From Diadema setosum (Eukaryota > Echinodermata > Echinoidea > Diadematoida > Diadematidae): 64,000 bases of DNA. The position numbers were made by a program, and so were the translations under genes. Below are positions 35,725 to 48,551 of the stretch, piece after piece. The notes beneath the pieces are model-generated. The model was given only the letters and a program-made list of their open reading frames with translations. It ran no database searches and had not been told where the DNA came from. Positions within the stretch are counted from its first letter, which is position 1. Each line of letters opens with the position of its first letter. Where the stretch lies: contig NC_092694.1 of assembly GCF_964275005.1 (NCBI RefSeq), forward strand, positions 28,020,632 through 28,084,631. Reading direction: 5' to 3'.

Positions 35725-38700
35725 CTGTGACATGGAGTAAAGAAAGGGCAACTTTGATATGCAGAAAGTCCAGCAAGCGATCAATTACCTCCACATAATG
35801 TGTATTTACATTCATGGGAGTATGATAATTTCCGTAATCACGACAAAACCATTACATGTTTTAAGAGGATTTTGTTTTAATTAACGTAATTTTGCAATAA
35901 GTTTATTTCTTAAGCATGCAAAGGGAGCGATATCAATAATCAACATAGCCAATTCTGTCTTAATTGTAAGATGCAAACAAGCACACAAACATCATCCACA
36001 ACAACCATTAAATCGCGTTTGACGTTTTAATCTTACGTTATATCTTGCCGGTTGGAGATACGCAACTAATTTCAGTCAGGCGCCCTCATAAGGATGTTTA
36101 ACATCGTGCCAATTCAGGTTTTGTCGAAAAGGGCTTTTGAAATTTGGAAGGGGTGAAATTCTTTCGTAATCTAGGCTACAGCAATCAAACAAAAAAGAAA
36201 AAAAAAACAAAAGAAAACAAAAACAAAACAAGCAAAGCAAAACAAAACAAAACAAAACAATACAATACAAAACGAAACATAGATGCTAATACGAATGCAG
36301 ACCGACTACAATCAACAATTTTAGGTGATTCCTTCCCAGATTGAAAATTCAATCATAGTTTATTTCCAATCAAAGAAAATCAAAACGTAATGCAAAGTAT
36401 ACATATCATAAAATGATATTGTCTACACTTTTACAAAAGGTTCATGTAATATACGAAATAAATTATATACATCAACATATGTACAATAATCAGAAGGAAC
36501 GATGCGTATACATGTATACTTCGCGAGCTTTCAGAAAATAACTTCAATTTTGGAAAATAGCGATCCACAAAAAAGCTAAGCTTGTAGGACGTGGATCCCT
36601 AGATAATTGATGAGTAAGCAGTATATTATTCAAGTTTGTTTTATTATTTTCTTACAGCATTTATATTAAATATAGATTACTTAAGTCGTTTGTAAAAAAT
36701 ATAGCTATACGCTGGCTTCGACAATAATAGGAAATAAGTATCAATGCTAATGCCCAGACGGTGTTCATTGAACTGGTGTACCGGGAAAATATAAGAAGGA
36801 CGACACACTCGTACAGACATTCAGTTACCCACACACATATACGACGCGAGACAGTACCGAGAAGAGAGAAGACGGTGACAATACAAGTCTACGAGGAACA
36901 AAGACAGGAAGGAAGAGGAAAGAAGAATAAAGAGAGAAGAGAGGTCTGCATACAGAACACGCCAAGTGCTGCGACATCAGGACAGGTGAAACCTCAAGCA
37001 TAAATTAAAACAATTAATTCAGATTATCTAGAATTATAAGTAGATAACAAATGTTTTCTGAAGTTGTATTTAAATGTGAGGAATGAGGGTGAGTCTTTTA
37101 AGCTATTATCTAGATTATTCCAAAGTCTGGGTCCAGTATACAGAAATGTATTTTGGGCATGTACGGTTCTCATGAATGGAAGATGGAATTCGTTGGATCG
37201 TCGCGTAGGATAGTTATGTACATGACTGTTTCGATGAAAAGAGTCGTGAAATATTTTGGGTAAAAAGTTGCTGTTATAATTAAACATGAACTGACCAAGT
37301 TGAAACCCATACAAATCTTTTATTTTTAGTATTTTATGGTAAAAAAAAAACAAAGGATCTGTTTGTTCTCGTGTAGTTAGGTTAAAAACAGTTCATACCA
37401 TCGGCGTCCCATTTTGCCCTTGAACCTTTTTTGGTGGATTTCCTCTTCAAGAAAAAGAAAACAAGGATGTGTTAGAGAGGGTCACACCTCCATGATCGAC
37501 TTACACTTCTTCGTCTACGTAATCTTCCCTAGTTACAGCTCCTGTTGTCACAACGACTAAAACGGGGATACCTGGCATATACACAATTGATAGCACAGAC
37601 AGAGAGAGAAAAAATAAAAGGAGGGGAGAAGGGTGGGAAAACGTAGATAAGAAGAAGGAGCGAAGACAGAGATTTGGGATAGAAAATGAGGGAGAGAGAT
37701 TTAATCCATTGTATTAAAATGTATTTGATTTCGCTAACCTTGCCATGCAACAATCGAAACGCGGCAATGGGGGGGGGGGGGGGATACATAAGGGTTCTTT
37801 GTAACACATTCCCATATTTTCCCATGACTTCGAATACAAAGTGGTTATTTTCAAGTAAGAATGTTGAAAGGATGAAGAAGAAACCAGCCAAAAAATATGA
37901 ATAGGCATGATAATAACATTTTTCACCTGAAATGCATAGATGTGAAAACTTAAGTATTGTAGAATAAACACTTATAATGAAGGCCTATATATCTCGTGCG
38001 AAAAATTTAGTATGCCTCTATCATGCCTTTTATATTAATGGATAAGCGCCCTTTTGCAATAATTTGTTAAGTTGCAATTAATCTTTTATTTGACAGCATT
38101 AATTCAAAATTTCATGAATTGATAGTATGGCTCTTTGTCCAAACTCTTGGATTTACGTGTCTTAACGTAAACGCATTACCCCACGCAACGGAAATCGCCC
38201 TCGGCATGAAACCCGGAATCTGAAAGTTGACAACTCGAACGAAGAGGAGATACAGGTGAACGCCCTCTACGCCCATCCAGGTTAAGCTAGCCAAAGTGAA
38301 ATAGTGCAGCAAGCCAGCAACCACGTAGCAACCAATACTCGGGCCTTTGGAAATCTCGCCGTCTTTCGGGCGACTGAATAACGTTGCGACGATGATGAAT
38401 GTCACATAGAGACACGTGAGAGATACAGCAAGGCAGATCAAAATTTGATTCGGCTGCTTTTGACGCAATTTCCTGAAAAAACAAAAAAAAAATAAAATAG
38501 ACATAGTACATATTTGTATTATTACTAAGAGCAGATGAGTCAGGAATTCAACGAACTATTTTAAGGAGAGGGCTGATACATAGTTCCTCTGATTGGGTAT
38601 GAGCCTGGCGACATTAATGTTAGTGACGAGCCGTAGAACTCAATGACTTCTTAATGAACTATCATGACTTTACTTGAACTCCAACACTTCGGTAAGATAT

Positions 38701-41700
38701 GTTTTAACCATCAGACGTAACTTCTAGTGGGCTGAATTTGAAATGCAAATTTGCATCACTATATCTGATTTGGCTAACCAGTTGAGGACGAGTCCCGAGT
38801 ATACTCGGGCAGGTGTCTATGCGTGTTGTAGCAAAATCAGTCCTTCTTCAACGGGGCTAGAAACATAGTCAAACTGGACAAACAATGACACAAGTTTCTT
38901 ATAGATCAGATGTGATGGTCGAAAAAAATCAACTGGAATAGAAAAAAAAAAGAAGAAATCAGCTGGAATTAAAACAGGCGTCGCCGCAATAACACAAGTC
39001 ACCCGTCAGTTTCTATAAAACTACAATTAATGAGAGAATATTGAAATCTTTAAAGCGAGAATGCTTATAGCTTTTCTTTCATATACTCGAAAAACAAGGA
39101 CCCCTTTTTCCATAAAAAAAATTATCTTACAAGGTTTACATATCATGCCACTTACTGCACATGCAAATCATACATGGGGTAATGACGCTATCACATCAAT
39201 TAATTTGCATAATTCACCAATGCTTTCACTGTTTGGAGGAAACGTATAATGGAACTACTGAATTCAAATTCCTCTTTCAACAATATTTCTCTTCGTGTAA
39301 ATATTTTTTTAATCAATTGATTCATTCATCACAGACACCATGGAAGGAATATTACACTTCAAGAAAGTTTATAGTATGAATATCCCGAATCCCTGAAATC
39401 CACAACTTTGCATGGGCCGATAAACAAGATTAGCTATATCTTTGTCTTCGAAGTGATGACTCTCTCACTAACATGTTAAAGAAGTCATTACAGCTCTTGT
39501 TTTCGTTTGGGAGCAGTGATTTAAAATTGTTTCACGATATCACATCTGATGCATATGCGTAGGTCAGTTGTATCACAAAACATCCTACCATACAAGTTTC
39601 TCGCAATAAAGCCTAGAACATAATATATCTCTGTTTTTCTCAATAAACCATGTTCTGTAGATGGTTTAATCTGGAGACATTTTTACTATAACTATTGTTC
39701 ACATTTTCTATATTAACAATACAAAATACACTGATTCAAATTTTTACATTGGTTGTTTCTATAGCTAACTTACATTTTAGAACTACTTTGAAGCACTAAT
39801 GCTGGGTTTTTGTTTCATCTGCAAATGGTAAATTATGCCCCTAAGTCAGCCGCGATGAGTCATCGATAAGAGATCGGCGTGTTCTTACATCTCAGCGTGG
39901 CGTTAGTGGGTGTCAAACGGCAGTCATAGCATGCGCAAAGCTTAGGAAATAACGCATGGGACGGGTCGGCCATGATTCCCAACTATAAACCAAACTTATA
40001 AAACGGATTCGTTCTGCACATGGGATCTTTGTAGAGAATGAGAAGTGAGCAGTGTTCAGAGTAGGACCTCGATTATTCGGCCACGTCGGGACCGGTGGAG
40101 TGAGCAGGCCTCCGGATGACAATCAAGTTGACCGGAGACATGTTCAAATACAGCACTTTCTTGCATGCCCAGCTATACACACGTTATTACCGATATACTC
40201 ATTACAATGTATGGTTATCTGCATGGCATTGTCATGTTTCATACTTGATGTGAAAGGGAAATAACATGAAATATAGGACTAAAGTAAAAAAAAAAAAAAA
40301 AATCCCTTCATTTCAATTCACATACTGTTAGCTTGATTGATATTGACCGACAATGAGATCGAGAGTGCGACTCGTCGAATACTCCCACTGCATTGTAACT
40401 TATACCACTGCTGTGCACTCAGTGCCAGTGACACGCGCGGTACCAGTCATTGTCATTGTCTCACGAACTGACTTAAAAGCTACAGTCTACTGGGAGGAAC
40501 GGAATCTGTCCCGTCGTGTATTCACACGATAATGGTTGAACGTGTGTTTGTGTTGAGTAGATTTTGGCACTTAAAGAGGATGGCTAGTACCTGATCAGTG
40601 GGAAACAGTGGGAATGCTGGGGGATGATTGTTCCAATCCTTGTGGATTCATTTAAGAGTACATTATATGTGACCCTGCACCACAAAACAAACAAAAAGTA
40701 GCCAGACATGGCTTTTTAGTTTAGGACAGATTCTAAAAGGGCAGACTCTAAGCATTAAAATGATGTATCACTCAATTCAAATGGACACTCCTAATCCTAA
40801 TCTTAATATTTGAAAGAAAGCACACACTCTAAAAAAGTGCGAACCGAGAAAAGAGGCTCTGAAATACAGGATCTATCTGTTCATTCAAGCGTTTAATCTT
40901 TACCAAACCGTGGTAGCTGTGCGATGAATGGGACAAAAAACTGGATGTAAACCACTGGAGCAACAACAATGAAGGCATTATCAAATTAAATTGAAATTTA
41001 GCACGCTCTATTTAAACATTCTGCCCATGATTACTGCCAACTTTCAAAGCAGTAGTGTTATCCTTTCAAAAGTTATCAGACTTGAAAGTGAAGAGTTTGC
41101 AAAATGTTATCAAGAAAAGAAAAGGGGCCTCTAAGACATACCTGATCTTACTTCTCTACAAAAAAAAAAGGATTGTAGAAAAACTACTGAAAATACACTT
41201 TCCAAATCATTTTATGATCCCAAACTCAAGAATAATGTAGAAGACGAATAACTCTTTCAGAAAATATGGAAAACTTAAAATTGACTTGGTTGACCTGTTT
41301 TCACCTTTCTTGAGTCCTCACGTTAAATGAAGGGGTGCGACTTTTTGTTCGTTTTGTGGTGCACGGTCACATAAAAATTGTTGTGTGAAAATCATTTGCT
41401 TCAGAATGGTCTCATATGCAAGTAATGTGCAGTTCAATGTTTCCAGGTTAGCATGAATGTACAGTGTCGGGGCGATCGTTAATTTAGGGCTGTTAACGAT
41501 TGCACCGTCACTGTACAGGCATGCTAACCTGGAAATATTGAACTGCACATTACTTGAATATGAGACCATTCTGAAGCAAATAATTTTCACACAACAATAC
41601 ATATATAATGTACTCTTAAATTAATCCACAAGGATTGGAACAATCATCCCCCAGCATTCCCACCGATTCCCACTGATTAGGTACTAGCCATCCCCTTTAA

Positions 41701-43365
41701 AATACAGAAAAACATTAAAAACAATTTCAGTTTAATAGTCGACTTCCGGATTACAGAGAATCCGGATAATCGATGGCCGGATAATCGAGGTCCTGCTGTA
41801 CTCACTTTGAAAAGCTGTACGTGACTATGGTGAGGAGGAGACTTGCGATTGATAATGCACAGCCACTGTAGCTCAGAATTTCAAGGACATTTTCCGTGTG
41901 ACTAGACATCTCAACTTTCTGGAAATTCTGATGGAAAGGGGGAAAAGAAACGGAACAGAATTGAGTAAATAATAAAGAACTTTGGCGGTCATATGGATGG
42001 AAATCGGACTAACCTTTTGCGGTGAAGATTATTGTTCGAGTAGTTGAGTTGATACAATTTTGACAGCTTGTTCCCGTAATCACTGTGGCATATATGACGA
42101 GTCTGCACTAGTAAAGAAATCCAAACGCTGGTAACCCTAGTACTATAAAATCAATATTTCCTTTGAAGAAAGAACTGAAGGAGGCAGACAACGCAAACCT
42201 TTGAGCACGCTTTAAAAAATATATATCTCTCTCTTGTAAAGTTAACAGCAAAGCATTTTTTTTTTACTGTTACAGCTTTTCTTGTACATGTTTGGTAAAA
42301 TTGTGTCCGTGATTATTTTGTAACTTTATCAGAAAATGAAAAGTTACTTGTACTGCTACGTCAATGTTTTCGATGAAAATAGTGCGCTCGATATAATTAC
42401 AAAGTCGTAATTATGTTTTGTTCATGTCAAAACAAACAAACTGGATTGATGATTGTTGTTCTCAGTTATAAGTTTGCAAAGTTTGCGAAATTGAAAACAG
42501 CCTCATGGAATGCGATATTCATACAATGTATGAACAACATTATAACATCATAATTATGTATACTATTCTCTGAATACATTATGTTCGAATACACTAGCGA
42601 TCCATGTAATTGGAGCCATAATACAGTGTTGTCATCTGCAATCAATATTAAGCATTGGCGGTAGTACACATGAGTCTAAAACGACCATGTTCTATAAAAC
42701 AAACAAACAAACAAACAAACAACCTACCATTAGAACGGCAAAGTTTGTGGTGTGGTTGCATCTGCATCCCACGAGGTTATCGATTCTGACCGATACCAAC
42801 CAGCAGCCGTCTTCGGACCAGGCTCCCCTCCCATTCTCGGCGTCGAAGTCCCAGAAGACACAGATAGGATCACTGATGATCGTTAGCTCATCCGATACCT
42901 TGTGCGTAAAGATGTATTAAAGCAGATGATACGATAACTACTACGCTTTGATGCTTACTGATATCTTCGTGTCCAGGTCTATGTCTCCGTCTCCTTCCGT
43001 CCACATCTCTGTCTTCCTGTCTGTCTTTTTTTTTTCTGTCTGTCTGTCTGTCTCTCTCTCTCTTTGTCACTCTGAAATTTTTCTTTTCTCGAACGACAAA
43101 CTTTGGTTTTGCGGTTCTTTTTATCTGGTGCAACGTCAAAACTCACATACACACGCACATACACACACATACACACAAACAAGAGCCGCTAAAACTTTGA
43201 GTGCAGATCAATGGGAGACTTGCCAGGACATGACGTCATCACCCATCTACTTTGCACATATTTATGGTTCCTACTGATATCATTATTTTCGTGAAAATAT
43301 GCGAAACCTACAACTTCCTAAATTGGTCAGTGATTTTTACACATACACACAACCACACACACAAC

Positions 43366-43397
<32 letters not shown>

Positions 43398-44980
43398 CAC
43401 AAATTTAATCTTTCGTTTTACCTGAATACTCTTTTCATAAACTTCACTATGACGACAAATTACACTTTATTCTATGAATGGGTGTTGTCTGCCATGGAAT
43501 ATAAAGTGTCATTTTATTGCATGAATCCCTTTGAAGGTGAAAGCCGTTATTAGGGGACATGATGGAATCGATAGCCATACTATTACAGAAATAGTTTATA
43601 GTTTCGTTTGGGGAATGCCTTTTTTTTTCTTTTCTTGTTTGACAAATTGTTAACCGATAACATCAAGCAATAAATGGTCCAGCCCACATTTGAACTAGGA
43701 CAGTAGCGCTGAATGACTCATCGGCCACCTAATATTTGAGTTTAGCTTTCGAAGGAAAACAAATCATCCATAATCACTTATATGGTGTTGAGGATATTTT
43801 CAAAACTGTCTCTCTCTGTTCTGCTTAGTCTTTACCGTATTTGTTTTCCTCGTTTACGCAACATGAGCCTTTAGCTTTGTTTTGACGTCATGTGGGTAGG
43901 CTTGAGCTAGGAGTGACATCTGGTGTATTAACATCTATTCAAAAAATTTCAAGTATAGACATGTCATTTTCCTCTCTCTCGCCCATTACGATCGGTAGCG
44001 ACATTCTTATTCGCTAGCAAATCCCTATTACAGAAATAGTTTATAGTTTCGTTTGGGGAATGCCTTTTTTTTCTTTTCTTGTTTGACAAATTGTTAACCG
44101 ATAACATCAAGCAATAAATGGTCCAGCCCACATTTGAACTAGGACAGTAGCGCTGAATGACTCATCGGCCACCTAATATTTGAGTTTAGCTTTCGAAGGA
44201 AAACAAATCATCCATAATCACTTATATGGTGATGAGGATATTTTCAAAACTGTCTCTCTCTGTTCTGCTTAGTCTTTACCGTATTTGTTTTCCTCGTTTA
44301 CGCAACATGAGCCTTTAGCTTTGTTTTGACCTTATGTGAGTAGGCTTGAGCTAGGAGTGACATCTGGTGTATCAACATCTATTCAAAAAAAATTTCAAGT
44401 ATAGACATGTCATTTTCCTCTCTCTCTCGCCCATTACGATCGGTAGCGACATTCTTATTCGCTAGCAAATCCCTTAAAGATAATAAGTACCTGCTTTAGG
44501 TGCATTCCACAGAGTAAAACTCTGGTTCAAAGTATCTTGATTTAACTATCGGTCAGTATGATACTTTAGAGAGCTTTATAACGCATGTCTGACAATAAAT
44601 AGAACGTCAATTTAGATGGGAACTGCAGTAGTGAGTGTCACAAAATAATGGCTAGTTTCTTGAATGAAAAAAAAAAATGATTTCAAGCATGATTCACATG
44701 TACTAGTAATTCACAACGCCACATTGTGGTCCCGTAAAGACAGTCGTCTTTTGGATATACGACAGCATTCATGAATGCATGGGGATTCGAGAGAGCAGCC
44801 ACTGCACAGCAAGCGCGACCGCAGAGGTTATGATACACAATCCGGTAGAGAGCTGTCGTCAACCAGTTACTGCGTACATAATGATTTAATCTAAAAGAAA
44901 TAAAACGTGTATATATATATATATATATATTCATATATCTTAGTTGTCCTTGAAAGTCTTTGTGTGTATCTTATAAATAA

Positions 44981-45018
<38 letters not shown>

Positions 45019-46729
45019 CAAAGGCACACACAAAGACTTTCAAGGACAACTAAGATGTATCGATGTGTATCAATTTGAGATATGATTTATAATCTTGACA
45101 ATGACGTCTTCACAAGATGATATTCCTTCTCAATTTTTTTTCCGTATATAGTAGTGATGATGACCTCAGGTTGACAAAAAAAAATGAAAATGGCGTTTAT
45201 CTCTTTTTCAATTCAAACTCTTCTTGTGCATATATTATATCACAGCAACAGTGAACAAACAAACAAAGTATATCCAAGAAATAACATCAAGGTGAAAGAA
45301 GTCATATAGTTTTGGTTGAGACCTAATTTCAGGTTTTTAACATTTTTGGTGAGATAATGAGAAACCTCTTAGGGAATATGAAAAAACATGTAATTCCATG
45401 AGGAATTCAACGTTTGTTTGATGAAAAGTGGTTTTGAAATGGCTGAGATATCCGAAACAGAGCGATTCTAATAAGTGTGGGACCCACACTTTTTTTACGA
45501 TCGCTTTATTTAACTTTGTTTTTGGATGTTTCAGTCATGCCAAACCCGATTTCTATCAAATAAACTTTGAATTCCTCTTAAAATGTTGTGCTCTGTACTA
45601 TTTCATAAGTGTTTTCTTGGTATCTCACGAAAAGTTAAAAGCCCGATTCTCATCTCCACCAATAGTGTACCATCCCTTTAAAAAGGATTGACTGACCTGA
45701 AGTGGTTTGAAGACACTCATGACTTCGAGCGGAAGATGACTCGACTGATTCAGACCAAACAGAGTAACGGAAAGGACTTGAGAGTTCGGGCGAAAATTCA
45801 AGTCGACATTGCTGTCAATCGAGTCCTCATCGTCGTCGTCGTCGTCGCCTCCGGCAGGACTTAACAGGGCCGGATTGTTGATGACGGCGAAGGATACGCG
45901 GAGCTCGGCTGCAGACCCAGGGTCGACGTCAGGACGACCGCTCGTCGAGAGAACGCTGACGGAAGATTTGGCTTGCGACTTCGGCGAAACGTTAGCTGTT
46001 TGATACACGTTGACGTCATTAACGACCCCTTCTCCACTGGACACGAACGTCAATCCATTTTTCAGCGAGTCTTTGGGAATGCTTTGAACCTGGTCAGACA
46101 GATAATACCAGTCTAACTAAGCCTTAATTCTTCAGTGATTTTTTTTTTCCAGGATATTCTACTGGTTATATTTCAACTAGGCAGGAGCTCCAAGGGATTG
46201 GGAATTGCAAACAATAAATTATATCATACACTCAAAGTGAATATCAGTCGTACAGTAAATGAAACAAGCCTTTGAAACAAAAGTTGCGTATTTTTATTGT
46301 ATTGTTTTTTTTTTATTATATTGTTTTGATTGTTTGTTTGTTTTTTGGTCTTTTCTCTGTCTCAGTAATTTGTCTTGCTTGTGTGTTGCATATGTAATGC
46401 CAACTGTGGTTCGAATATCGAATATCGTCTCTTACCTGAACTGCCACATTTGGTTTGATAACTGTGAACGGTTCTTCTGTCAGTTCGATGCGCTCGAGTT
46501 GTGTTTCCAAGGACTTCATGACCTTACTCCCTGCACCTGTCTCAACCTGGCTCGTACTTAGCTCGTCCGGTGCAGAGTTCAAGAGGTTGCTGATTACTTC
46601 AACTACAGTCTTTGTTATCTCAGGAGTCTGTTTGGGAGGGGGCGGGGGATCGAAGGAAGTGGTGCATAAAAATCAATAAGGTATGCAGTGAAAGATGTAT
46701 TTTTATTGTGGTATTGCAACTTTCACCAT

Positions 46730-46761
<32 letters not shown>

Positions 46762-48520
46762 ATATAGCAGCTCACAGACACTATTAAGTGCCTTTATTTA
46801 AAGGGGATGTCTAGTAACCGATAAGTGGAAATCAGCGGGAATGCTGGGGGATGATTGTTCCAATTCTTGTGGGATCCATTCAAGAATACATTATATATCT
46901 ACTGTTGTGTGAAAATCATTTGCTTCAGAACGGTCTCATATTCAAATAATGTGCAGATTGATGCCCCGTCACTGACCAGGCACGCTGATAACCAGTAAAC
47001 ATTAAACTGCACATTACTTGAATATGAGACCGTTCTGAAGCAAATAATTTTCACACAACAATAGATACATAATGCACTCTTAAATGAATCTCACAAGGAT
47101 TGGAACAATCATTTCCAGCATTCCCACTGATCAGTTACCAGCCATCCCCTTTAATTGAATTTAAAAGTGTTCTGTGATTGAAATGAAGGTATTCGTCAGT
47201 GCTTCAAGAAACCGAACTGTCCATTTCTGCCCCCGTGTTTTTCATATTCTTTTATGAATGTTATAAGATTGCTAATTGCAGAAAATGTATAATAAGAACC
47301 CCAGTTATGATCTAATTGAAAAAGTCTTAGAATGAAATAGTTTTACAAGAAAATTCTAAATGAAATTAGTTGTTAAACTAAAACTTGGGGATGAGTAATC
47401 GACTCTTATTCCAAAAGCCAAGTTTGGATTAAAATGAGGCCTAAAGTCCGGAAGTTAGGCTGATGATAACATTTACAGTGATTTAAACAATTATTCCAAA
47501 ATAAAATTGCGTCACCTCTTAATCTATGACAGTGTATGCTAATGATCTTGCACATTTTGCATTAATTTTTAGACACTTTTTTGTGGACATTATTATCTTT
47601 GTAAATTGATAGACCTTCATTTCAGGAAAAAAACAACCAAAAAACGTACATAAACTTGACACACTCGAATCGTACTTAGTTCTAAAACATGTTTGACTTT
47701 CATATAAAACATATTATTATGCAAACCCACAGACACAATTTCAATAAAAAAAAAGTTGGTGAGTGGTATTTTTAAGGGTATATCATTTTCTACAAGAGAT
47801 ACAGAAAGTCATTGTTAACTATGGCGCTGGTTTGCTTTGACTTTCCCGCAGTGCGATGCCTCCATGTCAGAATTATTTTATTGGCAAACTTGGGGTGGAA
47901 GATAATTAATGTAACGACAATACGGAAGGATTGGAGGAATAGTGAAATCTACACACAAGAGAGGAATAAGTGTTTACATACACTGTTAAAGTTTCAGTGA
48001 CTACTACTACTTGAAAGAAAAGAAGATTGACAATAAAATGTAATGATTAGATAGTGTACAATCAATTAAAAATGATGGATATACAAACCTCCAATTCGTC
48101 ATAATGTTGCTCGGTTACTTTCTCAAGGATGTTTGAAGCTGACGTCAGAGCCTGAGAATCGACGCCATTTCCGGTGAGCGCTTTGACAGTTGACAAAACT
48201 CTGTCGACATTAGATGTTGTAACTGGAATCTGCACAACAGAAACACAAAGATTCTTTCATTTCGTTTACCCTCTCCATGGCTATGATATTGCATCCAGAT
48301 ATACATGTGTTTATGTTAAACTGTACGGTTTCGAATAAAGGTGAAAATCTACTGGATGTGAACTCGAGTGACTATAAAATGCTAATGAAACTGCAAAGCG
48401 TTAAGTTTAAAATTGTGATAATTTCTTCGCCCGGCAAGTCTCCCCATACTCTTAACATGTTTGTTTTGTTTTGTTTCGTGATTAATTTCAACACACACAC
48501 ACACACACGCACACACGCAC

Positions 48521-48551
<31 letters not shown>

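Larger units (their letters stand above)
40057..41798. mobile_element. pogo/Tigger-like inverted pair forming an outer element
   Basis: GGACCTCGATTATTCGGCC at 40063-40081 is matched, with one mismatch, by the reverse complement of 41775-41793. The right end reads CAGCAGGACCTCG from 41798 on the minus strand after a TA, resembling pogo/Tigger termini. The inner sequence repeats CCGGATAATCGA. It encloses a TTAA foldback element and MITE copy E. The left border is less clear. Confidence 0.45.

Noticed and set aside
35079..35798. Plus-strand open frames of 81-153 codons
   Set aside because: They are antisense to the last GPCR exon (35724-35115), whose TM5-TM7 sequence is clearly the coding one.
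36761..37003. 80-codon frame with many Arg and Thr residues
   Set aside because: Low-complexity AG/AC-rich composition inside GPCR intron 10 on the opposite strand; no family recognised.
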